From assembly GCA_964528645.1 (NCBI GenBank), contig CAZGSR010000005.1:1-64000 (forward strand): 64,000 nt of DNA, in the 5' to 3' direction. The notes beneath the pieces were generated by a model that saw only the letters and a list, made by a program, of their open reading frames with translations, did not search any database and was not told the origin of the DNA. A program made the position numbers and the translations under genes. How positions within the stretch are numbered: position 1 is the stretch's first letter; every line of letters starts with the position of its first letter. The DNA is from UBA5734 sp964528645 (GTDB lineage: Bacteria; Bacillota; Clostridia; Saccharofermentanales; UBA5734). Shown here piece after piece: positions 8,353 to 17,828 of this stretch.

Positions 8353-8378
8353 GAAATGACAGATACCTCGGATAGCAT

Positions 8379-10703
8379 TCAGGGTGCTGGCGCAGCTTCT
8401 GCTGGCTGCGTCGCTTCAGGTACAACCGTTTCACCAGGGACGACAGGTGCCTCGGGATTGACCGGATCGACCACCGGTGTAACGCCGGTATGGATCGGAC
8501 AGGGCTGGGCAGGATTCAAGGCCATACCTGGAACGAAATATTCGGTGTAAGGCGCCGGACAGGCCGCAGTGGCCAGCTGGCCGGATTCCGGACAGATGGT
8601 CAGGGCCTGGACATTCTTCTGGGCCGGAAAATCACGGGTTGGCAAATTCTGGTGCAGGGACTGCATAATGGCCTGCCAGATCAGGATGGCGTTGCTCCGG
8701 TCCTGCTGGGGAATGGTTGTTCCGCCGAGCTGGTTGTCATAGCCATACCAGACCGCAGCTGTGTAGTAGGGTGTGAATCCGCAAAACCATTTGTCGCGGT
8801 TATCGTCGGTCGTACCTGTTTTGCCGGCAGCCAGCGTGTTGGTCGGACCGCGCCCGGCTGCCGTGCCGCCCGGCTGGAAAACACCCTGCATCAGGTCAGT
8901 CATGACAAAAGCCGTTTCGGGCTTGTAGACTTGGGTGAATACCGGACGGTGCTCCAAAAGAACATTGCCATTGGCATCGAGCACCCGGGTATAGGCATAG
9001 GGTTCGGTGTACAGACCTTCATTGGCCAGTGTGGCATAGCCACCCGCCATTTCCAGGGCGGTCATGCCCTGGTTGAAAGCGCCAAGAGCGATTGCGACGT
9101 AATTTTCCGTGCTGCGGTCAATCCCAACGGCAGCCAAGTATTTGAGCGATGTCTCGCCCTTGAGCATATACTGCCAGATCTGGGCTGCGACCGTGTTGCA
9201 GGAGATCTTGATCGCTTCGCGCACCGTGAGGTTGCCGCGGTAGCCACTGTAGCTATTCTTGGGGTAGAGCTTGTCCGGCTCATCCGGATTGAGGTAGACC
9301 GGTATGTCAGCAATGATCGAAGCCGCTGTGATTTTTCCGGTGTCGATGGCTGGACCATAGACGGCAAGGGGCTTGATGCTCGAACCAGGCTGACGCTGCG
9401 AGGAAACGGCGCGATTGAGGATGAAATTACCGGTTTTTTCGCCATAGCCACCGACGATGGCCTTGATCTGGCCAGGATTGGGATAGTTTTCAATCACGAC
9501 GGTACTGGCCTGGGGAGATTCTGGCAGACGGTCCAGGATGGAGGGGTCCTGCATGAAAAGCGATTGTGTATTGAAGACCTTTTCAGCCTTGGCCTGGACG
9601 GAGCTGTCGACGGTGGTTTCGATGGTCAGGCCATGGTTGTAGACTGCAACTGAAGCGACCTCGCGGCTATAGCCTCGTTCTGAAACAAGGTCGGCTATGA
9701 CTTGTTCGATCACATAGTCGACAAAATAGGAATTGACTTGGTTGGAGGAAACAGCCATCGGTGTTTCGCGGAAGACGAGCTCCTGGTTCAGGGCATCGTC
9801 GTATTCTTCTGGTGTAATCCAGCCCAAGTCATGCATTTTCGAAAGGACGATGCGCATGCGCCGGAGGGCGTTGCGGCGGCCTGTCTCGGTCAGCGGATTG
9901 TAGACGGCAGGCAAATTGGGAATACCAGCCAGGAAGGCGCATTCGATCAGGGACAGGTCTTTGGCGTCTTTGTCAAAATAGGCCTTGGCAGCAGACTGGA
10001 CACCGACGTAGCTATTGCCCATCGGGACCAGGTTGAGATAAAGCTCCATGATTTCGTCTTTGCTGCGCTGCTGCTCCAGCTGGATGGCGTTATACCACTC
10101 CTGGATCTTGCGCTGGGCTGAACGCTGGTCGGCTCCGGAAATCATCTTGACGGTCTGCTGCGTAATCGTCGAGCCCCCATGGGTAGCTGTGCCGCTATTG
10201 GCCAGGGCGCTGACAATCGCACTGCCGATGCGACGAGGGTCGATACCGATGTGTTCATCGTAGCGCTCGTCTTCGATTGCCTTGAAGGCCTCATCGATGT
10301 ATGTTTTCTTGATCGCAGAAAAAGAGACATACTCCCGGTTGATGTTCTGGCTACCGGTCAGGATCGCAATATCATTGCCTTCGCTGTCCTTGATATGGGT
10401 TGTCTCGGTCGTATTGCTCAGCATGCCGGCAGAAATCGGCTCGGCCGTCGTGATGTAGCCGACCAGCATGCCGCCGCCGATGCCGGCCAGCAGGAATCCC
10501 ATGATGATCAGGCTGATCAGGCCCAGTTCAATGACTCGGCCAAGCGCCACACCAAAGGTGCGGGGGATGCTCATCATACCGCCAGCATGGGATGGCTTGC
10601 CGCGTACCCGCCGGAATAATTCCTGGCGGACAGGGTCATGGACAGGATGAGCATGATGGGCTGAGGAACGGGGACGGGGTTGGCTGTATTTGCGGCTAGG
10701 CAA
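8379..10703 (-). CDS. Class A penicillin-binding protein (glycosyltransferase and transpeptidase)
   Basis: This bifunctional peptidoglycan synthase (774 aa) polymerises and cross-links the wall outside the membrane. A basic cytoplasmic tail (about 1-50) precedes one membrane helix (about 55-80). The GT51 domain shows EDERYDEHIGID and GGSTITQQTVK. The transpeptidase domain has SSIK near residue 430, SCN, and KTGTTDD. A Pro/Ala/Val-rich tail ends the protein. The start is probably TTG at 10703: AGGAGG lies eight bases upstream, whereas another TTG at 10709 is too close and the first ATG is 40 codons inside. It follows the M23 peptidase gene. Confidence 0.93.
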   Translation of the reverse strand: MPSRKYSQPRPRSSAHHAHPVHDPVRQELFRRVRGKPSHAGGMMSIPRTFGVALGRVIELGLISLIIMGFLLAGIGGGMLVGYITTAEPISAGMLSNTTETTHIKDSEGNDIAILTGSQNINREYVSFSAIKKTYIDEAFKAIEDERYDEHIGIDPRRIGSAIVSALANSGTATHGGSTITQQTVKMISGADQRSAQRKIQEWYNAIQLEQQRSKDEIMELYLNLVPMGNSYVGVQSAAKAYFDKDAKDLSLIECAFLAGIPNLPAVYNPLTETGRRNALRRMRIVLSKMHDLGWITPEEYDDALNQELVFRETPMAVSSNQVNSYFVDYVIEQVIADLVSERGYSREVASVAVYNHGLTIETTVDSSVQAKAEKVFNTQSLFMQDPSILDRLPESPQASTVVIENYPNPGQIKAIVGGYGEKTGNFILNRAVSSQRQPGSSIKPLAVYGPAIDTGKITAASIIADIPVYLNPDEPDKLYPKNSYSGYRGNLTVREAIKISCNTVAAQIWQYMLKGETSLKYLAAVGIDRSTENYVAIALGAFNQGMTALEMAGGYATLANEGLYTEPYAYTRVLDANGNVLLEHRPVFTQVYKPETAFVMTDLMQGVFQPGGTAAGRGPTNTLAAGKTGTTDDNRDKWFCGFTPYYTAAVWYGYDNQLGGTTIPQQDRSNAILIWQAIMQSLHQNLPTRDFPAQKNVQALTICPESGQLATAACPAPYTEYFVPGMALNPAQPCPIHTGVTPVVDPVNPEAPVVPGETVVPEATQPAEAAPAP

Positions 10704-10756
10704 GGGCAAGGCCTCCTAAAGTCAGCGGCAAACTGGATGCTGTGAATGAGACCAGA

Positions 10757-11695
10757 TCAGGATTCCAGAATCATATTCTTGGGATTGAGCGGTTCGCCGT
10801 AGAGGCGGACTTCAAAGTGGAGGTGCGAACCGGTCGAGGTTCCAGTATTGCCAACGGTCGCGATCTTGTCACCCTTCTCGACCACGTCACCGACAGAGAC
10901 ATTGAGCTTTTTGCAATGCATATACGTAGTCGTGAAACCATTTCCATGGTTGATGGTGACATAGTTTCCCTGGGTCCGGCCGTAGGTCGCTTCGGTCACT
11001 TTGCCGGCGCCAGCTGCTTTGATGGTCGTACCGGAAGGATTGGACATGTCGACGGCAGGATGGAAATGGTAGTACCGGTAAACCGGGTGATATCGGTAGC
11101 CATAACCGGAGAGGGAGCCAGGAACAGGCTTGAGGGTGGGCAAGTGGGCAAGCCGGTCTGTCAAAAGACTCTCATATTCTGTCAGGTTGATTTTTTCGGC
11201 GAGATCACTTTTTTTGAACGCCAGCAATTTTTTATTGAGCTCGATCAGGTTCTTGGCTTCGGCGGTGTAACTGGAAACAGAGGCACTGGAACGGGAGACC
11301 ATTTTATCAGTCAGATTGGACATCAGGGCATTTAAAATCGAATCCTGCATGCCGTCAATTTCCTGCTGCTGTTCATCCAGGGCAATGGCCAGCTCGTCAT
11401 TGCGATCCTTTTCAGTATCCAGTTCTTCTTTCAGGTTGATCTGCTCAACCGTCTGGATCCGGTCCTCGTCAGCAGCCCGGCTGATCTGCATCTGGGCCAG
11501 CCCGGCAGCTTCGCTGAGGGCATAAGCCTGGTCCAGATCCTTGTGTCCGGCCAGATAACCGGCCGTCAGACCGATGATGACGAGAATGCTGGCAACGATT
11601 GGCCAGAAAATCGAGCGATGGGCGGCAATCCAGACCTGATGATGAGGAATCACACGAATCGTATGAAGTTTATCGTCCAGATGGGTTTTCTTCAT
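10757..11695 (-). CDS. Membrane-anchored M23 family metallopeptidase
   Basis: This 312-residue protein has an amino-terminal membrane helix (about 30-50), a long coiled-coil stretch (about 60-180), and a carboxyl M23 (LytM/gp37) domain. The zinc site residues are present: HPAVDMSN (His and Asp) and HLHFEVRL (HxH). The layout resembles envelope amidase activators and Gly-Gly/DD-endopeptidases that cut peptidoglycan cross-links outside the membrane. It lies 53 bases upstream of the class A PBP on the same strand, suggesting joint control of wall growth. A good promoter is found at 11752-11780. Confidence 0.9.
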   Translation of the reverse strand: MKKTHLDDKLHTIRVIPHHQVWIAAHRSIFWPIVASILVIIGLTAGYLAGHKDLDQAYALSEAAGLAQMQISRAADEDRIQTVEQINLKEELDTEKDRNDELAIALDEQQQEIDGMQDSILNALMSNLTDKMVSRSSASVSSYTAEAKNLIELNKKLLAFKKSDLAEKINLTEYESLLTDRLAHLPTLKPVPGSLSGYGYRYHPVYRYYHFHPAVDMSNPSGTTIKAAGAGKVTEATYGRTQGNYVTINHGNGFTTTYMHCKKLNVSVGDVVEKGDKIATVGNTGTSTGSHLHFEVRLYGEPLNPKNMILES

Positions 11696-11751
11696 GCGGT
11701 TGCCTTTCGAAAATCGTGTGAAATGAGGGATGATTTTGCAAATCGACCCTT

Positions 11752-11780
11752 ATTATAGCCGGCTAGACGGTAAAACGCAA
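11752..11780 (-). promoter_or_regulatory. SigA-type promoter of the M23 peptidase gene
   Basis: On the minus strand TTGCGT (11780-11775) and TATAAT (11757-11752) are separated by 17 bases, about 55 bases before the start codon. Confidence 0.65.
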
Positions 11781-11874
11781 CAAACATCATCTCATTTTGA
11801 CTGTGCTTGGCGAATGTTGCTCAAATTGCACAAAACGTCTGGGCGAATGGCGGGCAGGACAGTATGATGAAGGC

Positions 11875-13287
11875 ATGAATACAGCATTTGAACTCCAGAT
11901 AACTGATCTGAACCAGCAAGGACAGGGCTTGGGCCGACTTGACGGCCAAGTTGTCTTTGTCGACGGGGCCATTCCAGGCGACAGGGTCCGGCTGAGTCAA
12001 TTGGAGGACCGTGGATCATATGCCATCGGCCAGCTTGATCAGATCCTGGAACCTTCACCGGACAGGATCTTGCCCTTCTGCCCCCTGGCCGACCGTTGCG
12101 GCGGCTGTGCTCTGCAGCCGATGCGCTACAAAGCTCAGCTCGCACACAAACGCCAGCACGTTGTGCAGCTCCTGACCCGGATCGGGCAGGTCCCAGACGT
12201 CGAACACAAGGTCGCAGCCACGCTCGGCATGGATCATCCTTACCATTACCGCTGCAAAATCCAGTTCCCTGTCCGCGGTACCATTCAAGCCCCCCAAATT
12301 GGCTTTTTCGCCCGCCGCAGTCATGCCGTAGTCGACGGCGATATCTGTGAAGTGGGGCATCCCGCTGGTGATCTGGTGCGATCCTGCGTCCGTGACTATA
12401 TCCAGCAAAACAAGGTTAAACCGTATGACGAGGCTCGCCATCAGGGCAGCCTGCGCCACATCGTGGTCCGAGTGGCCCGTCGCACCGGCCAGGTCCTTGT
12501 GGTCCTGGTCAGCCGGACGCCGCACTTGCCAGCCACAGCTGCACTTGCCCGCCAACTGTCTGACACCCTGGCCAAACTGCCGCCGCAACCAGGTGATTTT
12601 TCTCCCGGCCTTCACGCAGACCGCTGTGTCTACACCCTGGGCAGCCTGGTCCTGAATCATCAGCCAGCCAAGACCAACGTGATCATGGGTCCTGGCCAGA
12701 CGATTCTGGCCGGGGGATCCTGGATCGAAGAAGAACTGCTGGGCATGCGCTTCCAGATTTCACCCCATTCTTTTTTCCAAGTCAATCCCGCCCAGGCGGA
12801 GGTGCTCTATCAACAGACTGTCGCGCTGGCGCAGCTGGAAACGGATGACCTGGTCCTGGATTTATACTGCGGCACGGGGACCATTGCCCTGGCCCTGGCC
12901 CAAAAAGCGGGTTCGGTCATAGGCGTGGAATCCGTCGCTCCGGCTATTGCAGATGCCAGAATCAATGCCAGCAGGAATGGCTTGGCCAATGTCCGGTTTG
13001 AAGTTGCCAAGGCCGAAGACTGGTTGGGTGAATTCATCAAAGAATCCCCTGTTCTGCCGACCGTCGCCGTGATCGATCCGCCCCGGCGTGGCTGTGACCG
13101 GTCTTTACTGGAAGCATTGCGGCTTGTCCCTCTGAAACGGTTGGTCTATGTGTCTTGCAACCCAGCGACCTTGGCCCGGGATGTCCAGCTTCTGGCACCT
13201 GACTATCAGGTCCGGCACGTGGTGCCGGTCGACCTGTTCCCCTGGACAGACTCCATCGAATGTGTCTGCCTGCTGGACAGGATCTGA
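11875..13287 (+). CDS. rlmD: 23S rRNA (uracil-5-)-methyltransferase, RlmD/RumA family
   Basis: This SAM-dependent RNA m5U methyltransferase (470 aa) starts with a TRAM domain (FELQITDLNQQGQGLGR), followed by the cysteine cluster CPLADRCGGC of a [4Fe-4S] site. The methyltransferase domain has DLYCGTGTIALALA (SAM site), DPPRRGC, and the catalytic Cys in YVSCNPATLARD. ATG 11875 gives a start right before the TRAM domain; the frame is open upstream but lacks a good site. The ribosome binding site is weak (GATGAAGG). Several Firmicutes carry paralogues in this family, so the exact uridine (1939 or 747) is not settled. Confidence 0.9.
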   Translation: MNTAFELQITDLNQQGQGLGRLDGQVVFVDGAIPGDRVRLSQLEDRGSYAIGQLDQILEPSPDRILPFCPLADRCGGCALQPMRYKAQLAHKRQHVVQLLTRIGQVPDVEHKVAATLGMDHPYHYRCKIQFPVRGTIQAPQIGFFARRSHAVVDGDICEVGHPAGDLVRSCVRDYIQQNKVKPYDEARHQGSLRHIVVRVARRTGQVLVVLVSRTPHLPATAALARQLSDTLAKLPPQPGDFSPGLHADRCVYTLGSLVLNHQPAKTNVIMGPGQTILAGGSWIEEELLGMRFQISPHSFFQVNPAQAEVLYQQTVALAQLETDDLVLDLYCGTGTIALALAQKAGSVIGVESVAPAIADARINASRNGLANVRFEVAKAEDWLGEFIKESPVLPTVAVIDPPRRGCDRSLLEALRLVPLKRLVYVSCNPATLARDVQLLAPDYQVRHVVPVDLFPWTDSIECVCLLDRI

Positions 13288-13348
13288 CCGGCCTGCATCT
13301 CCAGCGTAACCGAATTGTTTCAGTTTCAAGATAAAAATCTGGAAACCG

Positions 13349-13377
13349 TAGCCAAAAACCCATCGCGCGGCTATAAT
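13349..13377 (+). promoter_or_regulatory. Probable promoter of the NlpC/P60 gene
   Basis: A perfect TATAAT (13372-13377) with TAGCCA 17 bases upstream would give a leader of about 100 bases before the start at 13483. Confidence 0.5.
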
Positions 13378-13482
13378 TGACTCAGATTTACCGTCGATGA
13401 CTATGCCCTTTTGAGATTGCCCGGGTCAGGACTGTCACCATGGGGCCAGACAACGCGATCCAGAAAGTGTGAATCGAAAAAA

Positions 13483-14481
13483 ATGAAAAAAAACCACTTG
13501 CACCATAATCTTCCGGCAACGCCTGTTGTCCGCTTCTACGATATCGGTCCCAAGATCGACTTTTTCCCATTAAGCAAATCATCCTTTACAGATAAAATTA
13601 AGCATCACCTCCCATCGGTGGCGGTCCTTGTCATTACGGCCAGCCTGGTCTTGCATTGGACGGTCGGCAGTGGCGCTGCGATCGCACCTGCAGCCGCTTC
13701 ATCCCCGGATTCTGACCTGAATAACAATCAGACGGCCCAGATGGAACAGTCGCGGGATGCGTGGCTTCTCGCAGGGCAAGCCCCGGATTTTTCTGGATCC
13801 GAGGCGTTGAGCCGTGGCCTCAGTGCCCAAGCGCTGCTTGAAGAAAAAGTCGAAACAGTCCAGGTCGTTGGTTCTGATGAGACGGCCTCAGTGGTTGAAC
13901 CTGCCCCGGCAGAACAGGACCCCGTGCAGGATCTGGCTGTGACTTCACCAGCTCTGACGGCAACGCCAACACCTGCCCCGACCCCCACACCGACTCCTGC
14001 CCCGACCCCTGTTCCTACACCAACGCCCACACCGACACCAGTTCACACCCCCACACCTGCCCCGACCCCCACACCTGTACCTGAAACCAGTTCTGGCGGT
14101 TTGAGTTCGGACCAGGAAACAGCGCTCAAGGAATTATCCCGCTCCCTGATCGGCGTGCCCTACGTTCTGGGTGGCACGTCTCCTTCCGGTCTGGATTGTT
14201 CCGGCTTTACACTCTATATTTATGATGAGATTTTCGGCATCAGCTTGCCGCACAAGGCCAGCGATCAGGCGCGGACCGGTACAGCCGTCAAGTCATCGGA
14301 CATCAAGACCGGTGATATCTTGTGTTTTGACTGGGACTACAACGGTTCGGTCGATCATGTTGGCTTGTATGTTGGTGGCGGCCATTATGTCAATGCCTCC
14401 CGGTCCAGGGGTGAGGTCTGCGAGCTGGTAGCTAATTTCAGCTCCAACCCGATCACAACCATCCGCCGCATCGTCCAATAA
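13483..14481 (+). CDS. NlpC/P60 peptidoglycan endopeptidase with Pro/Thr linker
   Basis: This 332-residue protein has a basic amino end, one hydrophobic segment (about 43-62) that anchors or exports it, a low-complexity region, a Pro/Thr-rich linker of about 40 residues (13958-14087), and a carboxyl NlpC/P60 domain. The catalytic Cys lies in GLDCSGF and the His in DHVGLYVGG, so it should cut gamma-D-Glu-diamino-acid bonds in peptidoglycan. ATG 13483 has no clear ribosome binding site; an in-frame TTG at 13411 would add 24 residues. The VanW gene follows 51 bases later and may share the transcript. Confidence 0.88.
   Translation: MKKNHLHHNLPATPVVRFYDIGPKIDFFPLSKSSFTDKIKHHLPSVAVLVITASLVLHWTVGSGAAIAPAAASSPDSDLNNNQTAQMEQSRDAWLLAGQAPDFSGSEALSRGLSAQALLEEKVETVQVVGSDETASVVEPAPAEQDPVQDLAVTSPALTATPTPAPTPTPTPAPTPVPTPTPTPTPVHTPTPAPTPTPVPETSSGGLSSDQETALKELSRSLIGVPYVLGGTSPSGLDCSGFTLYIYDEIFGISLPHKASDQARTGTAVKSSDIKTGDILCFDWDYNGSVDHVGLYVGGGHYVNASRSRGEVCELVANFSSNPITTIRRIVQ
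13958..14087 (+). repeat. Pro-Thr codon repeat in the wall-peptidase linker
   Basis: Imperfect repeats of CCNACNCCN-type codons encode about 20 Thr-Pro pairs with occasional Ala or Val. Such linkers span the wall and are often variable in length between strains. Confidence 0.8.
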
Positions 14482-14532
14482 AACCACAGTCTCCATACTG
14501 ACGCCTTTGTTGTCAACGAAAGGAAACCACTC

Positions 14533-16089
14533 ATGCCTTCCTCCCAGCAGGAGCCCATACACCAAAGTATAGCTGCTCCTGAACCCACTCCTCGCCGTTT
14601 CTGGTTTGCCTTATCCCTCTCCATCTTTAGCGTCCTCCTGCTCGGAGGAGCGATCCTTGCCATCCTGACGTATCAGGCTGGCGTGCGTGAAGCCATCCGC
14701 GTCTCGGAGTCTGTTGCCTACGAAGAATTCCTGCAGAAAAAGTCAGCGCTGGATACGGATACGTTCTATCCGGGGGTGTTTGTCGATGGCATCGATTTAT
14801 CCGGCCAGACCCTTGCCCAGGCCAGGTCACAGTTCCAGACCAGCCTCGCTGAAAAAGCACGGGCAGTTGCCCTGACAGTTCGCATCGACGATCAGGAAAT
14901 CGTCTTGGATGCTGCTGCGATCGGATTTACTGACAATTCAGCTGTCATTCTGGAACAGGCTTACCAGACCGGTCGCACCAGCGAACAAACGGATGAGCGT
15001 GCCCGGGTTGAGGATCTTTTCAGCCAAGTTGAGCTGTTGAAAACGCAGCCACTCCATCTCGAAACGGCTTTGACCTATGATTCCGCCCGCACGGCAGATG
15101 CGATCACGGCATTTGTCGCAACCCAGCAGGTGACTGCCCAAGCAGCCGTTGCGACCGCTTTTGAAGCCGAAACAGGCGTATTTACAATCAGTGAACGGAT
15201 CATCGGCCGCAAAACCGATCCAGTCGAGGTTGTGGCCAAGGTTCTCGAGCACTTGCACCAGGGACATTACCAGACAGTGGTGGCAATTGACTCCGAAAAA
15301 GAGATCATCGGCCTTTCCGCTGCGGAAATAGAGACCGAACTGGGACCGCTTGGCTCTGCCACCACGTATGCCTACAAAGTCGATCCGCCGCGGGACAACA
15401 ATTTGAAACTAGCCAGTGACTTTATCAACGGTACCTTGCTCCAGCCGGGTGAGACCTTTTCCTTCAATGAAGTCGTCGGCCGGAGAACCGCTGAACGAGG
15501 CTTCATGGAGGCAGGTGTCATCCTCGATGGCGCTTTGGTCAAAGACTTGGGCGGCGGCGTTTGCCAGGTGACAACCACGGTCATGCAGGCGGCCATGATG
15601 TCAGATTACAAACTGGTGGAACGAGCCCCCCACTCCTGGCCCAGCAGCTATACAGCAGTAGGGCTGGATGCAACCATTGACTGGTTCGGACCTGATTTCA
15701 AATTCCAGAACAACACCGACTTTCCCCTCGGGATTGTCGCATCGTACGAAAAACCGACTCTGACGGTCAAAATATACGGCCGCAAACTGGATGATGGTCT
15801 GACGATCAGTCTGCGTTCCACCAAAGATGCAACCATTCCGGTCGACCCTCCGCTATACAAGTCTAATTCCAGTCTGGCTCCAGGCCAGGTGGTCGAAATC
15901 CGGGAGGGTCGCATTGGCCAGCGGGCTACGGCCTACAAAGTCTATTCCCAAAACGGCAAAGTGGTCCGTGAAGAGATTCTTTTCAAAAGTTACTATCGGC
16001 CGATCCAAGGGATTTATGAGATGGGCCCAGCCGTCAAAGTCGCCAATCCACAACCTGCAACGTCCGCTGCTGCAGGATTGAGCGACTAA
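14533..16089 (+). CDS. VanW family protein with peptidoglycan-binding-like domain
   Basis: This 518-residue protein has one amino-terminal membrane helix (about 24-46), a long extracellular region resembling PG_binding_4 repeats (about 70-270), and a VanW domain (about 290-430) marked by FSFNEVVGRRTAERGF, GGGVCQVTTTVMQAAM and HSWPSSYTAVG. A beta-rich carboxyl part follows. VanW is named from glycopeptide-resistance clusters, but its biochemical role is not established, and here no van genes are near, so no resistance claim can be made. CGAAAGGAAACC precedes the ATG. It is convergent with the PHP-NUDIX gene, overlapping by four bases. Confidence 0.9.
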   Translation: MPSSQQEPIHQSIAAPEPTPRRFWFALSLSIFSVLLLGGAILAILTYQAGVREAIRVSESVAYEEFLQKKSALDTDTFYPGVFVDGIDLSGQTLAQARSQFQTSLAEKARAVALTVRIDDQEIVLDAAAIGFTDNSAVILEQAYQTGRTSEQTDERARVEDLFSQVELLKTQPLHLETALTYDSARTADAITAFVATQQVTAQAAVATAFEAETGVFTISERIIGRKTDPVEVVAKVLEHLHQGHYQTVVAIDSEKEIIGLSAAEIETELGPLGSATTYAYKVDPPRDNNLKLASDFINGTLLQPGETFSFNEVVGRRTAERGFMEAGVILDGALVKDLGGGVCQVTTTVMQAAMMSDYKLVERAPHSWPSSYTAVGLDATIDWFGPDFKFQNNTDFPLGIVASYEKPTLTVKIYGRKLDDGLTISLRSTKDATIPVDPPLYKSNSSLAPGQVVEIREGRIGQRATAYKVYSQNGKVVREEILFKSYYRPIQGIYEMGPAVKVANPQPATSAAAGLSD

Positions 16090-17828
16090 TCCCCCTGCCT
16101 TTCCAGTTCCGCAAACAAGGCCACATCTGCAGCCAGCACATCCATGTCCAGTGCTTGGCGGGCACTTGCCCAGCTAATCTGGTCGTGGGCTGACAAAATC
16201 AGAGATCCTTCCAGCAGCCTGACATCAAAACAAGCCAGGATGATCCTGAAATCTTCGTAATCGTGCGTCAATAACTCAGCTAATGCACCAATTTCAGCAT
16301 CCAGCCCCAGTTCTTCCCGGATCTCCCGGCGCAAGGCTTCTCTGGGACTTTCGTTCGCTTCGACTTTGCCACCCGGCAACTCCCATTGACCCAGGCCATG
16401 GCCAGCCGTCGCACGCCGGGCCAGCAAAAAGCGGACAGGTCCAGATTCGCCCCATTCACCAGAATCATCCCATGTAGATGATGACGCCTGCGCATTTTCC
16501 TGGAGCAACCAGGTGTGTTCACGGTCCTGGATCAACGCTCCGACCACCAGGATTTCCCGACCGGCCAGAAAATGTGTATCCCTTGAGTACAAACATGTAT
16601 GCTGCTTGTTTGCACCATGGTCATCGCTGCCACAGGTCCGGACAAGGCCGAGATAGCGGGCCGCAGCAGATATCTCCAGGCAAGCTTGGCGACTCGCCTC
16701 GCCATGAAAGGCTTCCACCCCCAAAAGCCCTTTGCTCCTGGCATCTTTTAATCTTTTAACCAGTCGGCTGCTGACAATTGGACGTTCGCCGCACCAGTGA
16801 TAAATGGCAGGATGCGCCAGCACTGGCACACCTCCGGCCCGCCGGATCTGCCAGACGGCTTCGGCCAGGCTCGGACGCGGTCTTTCGATATACCCAGGTT
16901 TGCCAAACCCCAGTACTTGTTCGAACGCTTCCTGGGTTGAGCGTGTGTATCCACGCTCAGTCAGTAAAAGCGCCGCCTGCATGCGCCCTACGACTCCCTG
17001 ACCTTTGTCGACCAGATCGGCCAGTGTGATGTTATAACCCAGGCTTTGCAGTTGTGAGACCATCGCTGCATTGCGATCGTGGCGGGCTCTGCGCTGCTGT
17101 GTCAGGAATTCATTCAGCAGCTGGTGTCCCCCATTCGGGAAATAACCCAGGACGTGCAGTTCCCGGCCTTCGGAAACTGATATTTCCACGCCAGGGATAA
17201 AAATGGGGCAATACGGATCGTCCGTATTCGCACAGGACGATTGCACAAGCTCTTGCATGATGTCCAGGCTATCGAGCAGGTCGTGGTCAGTTACGGCGAA
17301 ACTGGAAAGACGGTTGGCCCTGATCCGCTCGAACAACTCGTAAGGTGTGTCGGTGCCATCGGACGCGGTTGTATGCAGATGCAAGTCGCAACTACCGGAG
17401 CGAACCAATTGATCGATTTTTTCGGCGGGCGTCAACCGGCGCAGCCAGGTACCGCGACAGCCGGAACGAACCTCTTCATACTCCGTCCAGTCCAGCTCGA
17501 CGGGCAACCAGGCGTCTGTCAGGTCCCCTTCCAGAGGAAGAACCAGCACCTCATGCACCAAAGGCCAGATCTGGCAGATTTCCATTGGCCCGGCCATCAG
17601 GAGATGGATCCTGGCCTCATCCTGCACCTGCAGGCATGTGGGGCCGACGGCATCCAGATGCAGCAGATGAGCCTCGCTTCCGGACAAGGTGCGCCAGGCT
17701 TCCAGTGCTTCTTGTTGCCGCTCCGCTGCAAAAGGACTTTGCGCAGGTATCGCAGGCGGGATTTGTGTACCCCAGGCAGGTACCCGGTCCATTTGATGCT
17801 GGCTGCGCCAGATGACTGGAATGATCAT
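16086..17828 (-). CDS. PHP-domain phosphoesterase fused to a NUDIX hydrolase
   Basis: This 580-residue protein has three parts. Residues 1-140 are unrecognised. Residues about 145-410 are a PHP metal-dependent phosphoesterase with all the expected ligands: DLHLHTTASDG, VTDHDLLD, IPGVEIS, HVLGYF, LAHPAIY and GSDDHG. Residues about 420-580 are a NUDIX domain with a perfect box, GGKVEANESPREALRREIREELG. Trp-rich sequence before the box resembles MutT-like enzymes. Stand-alone PHP proteins of this type cleave nucleotides or phosphoesters, so the fusion may act in sequence on one nucleotide. GGGAGGG precedes the ATG, which overlaps the end of the upstream membrane-protein gene. Confidence 0.9.
   Translation of the reverse strand: MIIPVIWRSQHQMDRVPAWGTQIPPAIPAQSPFAAERQQEALEAWRTLSGSEAHLLHLDAVGPTCLQVQDEARIHLLMAGPMEICQIWPLVHEVLVLPLEGDLTDAWLPVELDWTEYEEVRSGCRGTWLRRLTPAEKIDQLVRSGSCDLHLHTTASDGTDTPYELFERIRANRLSSFAVTDHDLLDSLDIMQELVQSSCANTDDPYCPIFIPGVEISVSEGRELHVLGYFPNGGHQLLNEFLTQQRRARHDRNAAMVSQLQSLGYNITLADLVDKGQGVVGRMQAALLLTERGYTRSTQEAFEQVLGFGKPGYIERPRPSLAEAVWQIRRAGGVPVLAHPAIYHWCGERPIVSSRLVKRLKDARSKGLLGVEAFHGEASRQACLEISAAARYLGLVRTCGSDDHGANKQHTCLYSRDTHFLAGREILVVGALIQDREHTWLLQENAQASSSTWDDSGEWGESGPVRFLLARRATAGHGLGQWELPGGKVEANESPREALRREIREELGLDAEIGALAELLTHDYEDFRIILACFDVRLLEGSLILSAHDQISWASARQALDMDVLAADVALFAELERQGD

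Noticed and set aside
13288..13482. Leader of the NlpC/P60 gene as a c-di-AMP riboswitch
   Set aside because: Such riboswitches often precede wall-hydrolase genes, but the conserved core could not be found by eye and the leader is short.
14533..16089. Glycopeptide resistance because of VanW
   Set aside because: VanW-domain proteins are common wall-associated proteins, and no vanHAX or regulator genes are nearby.
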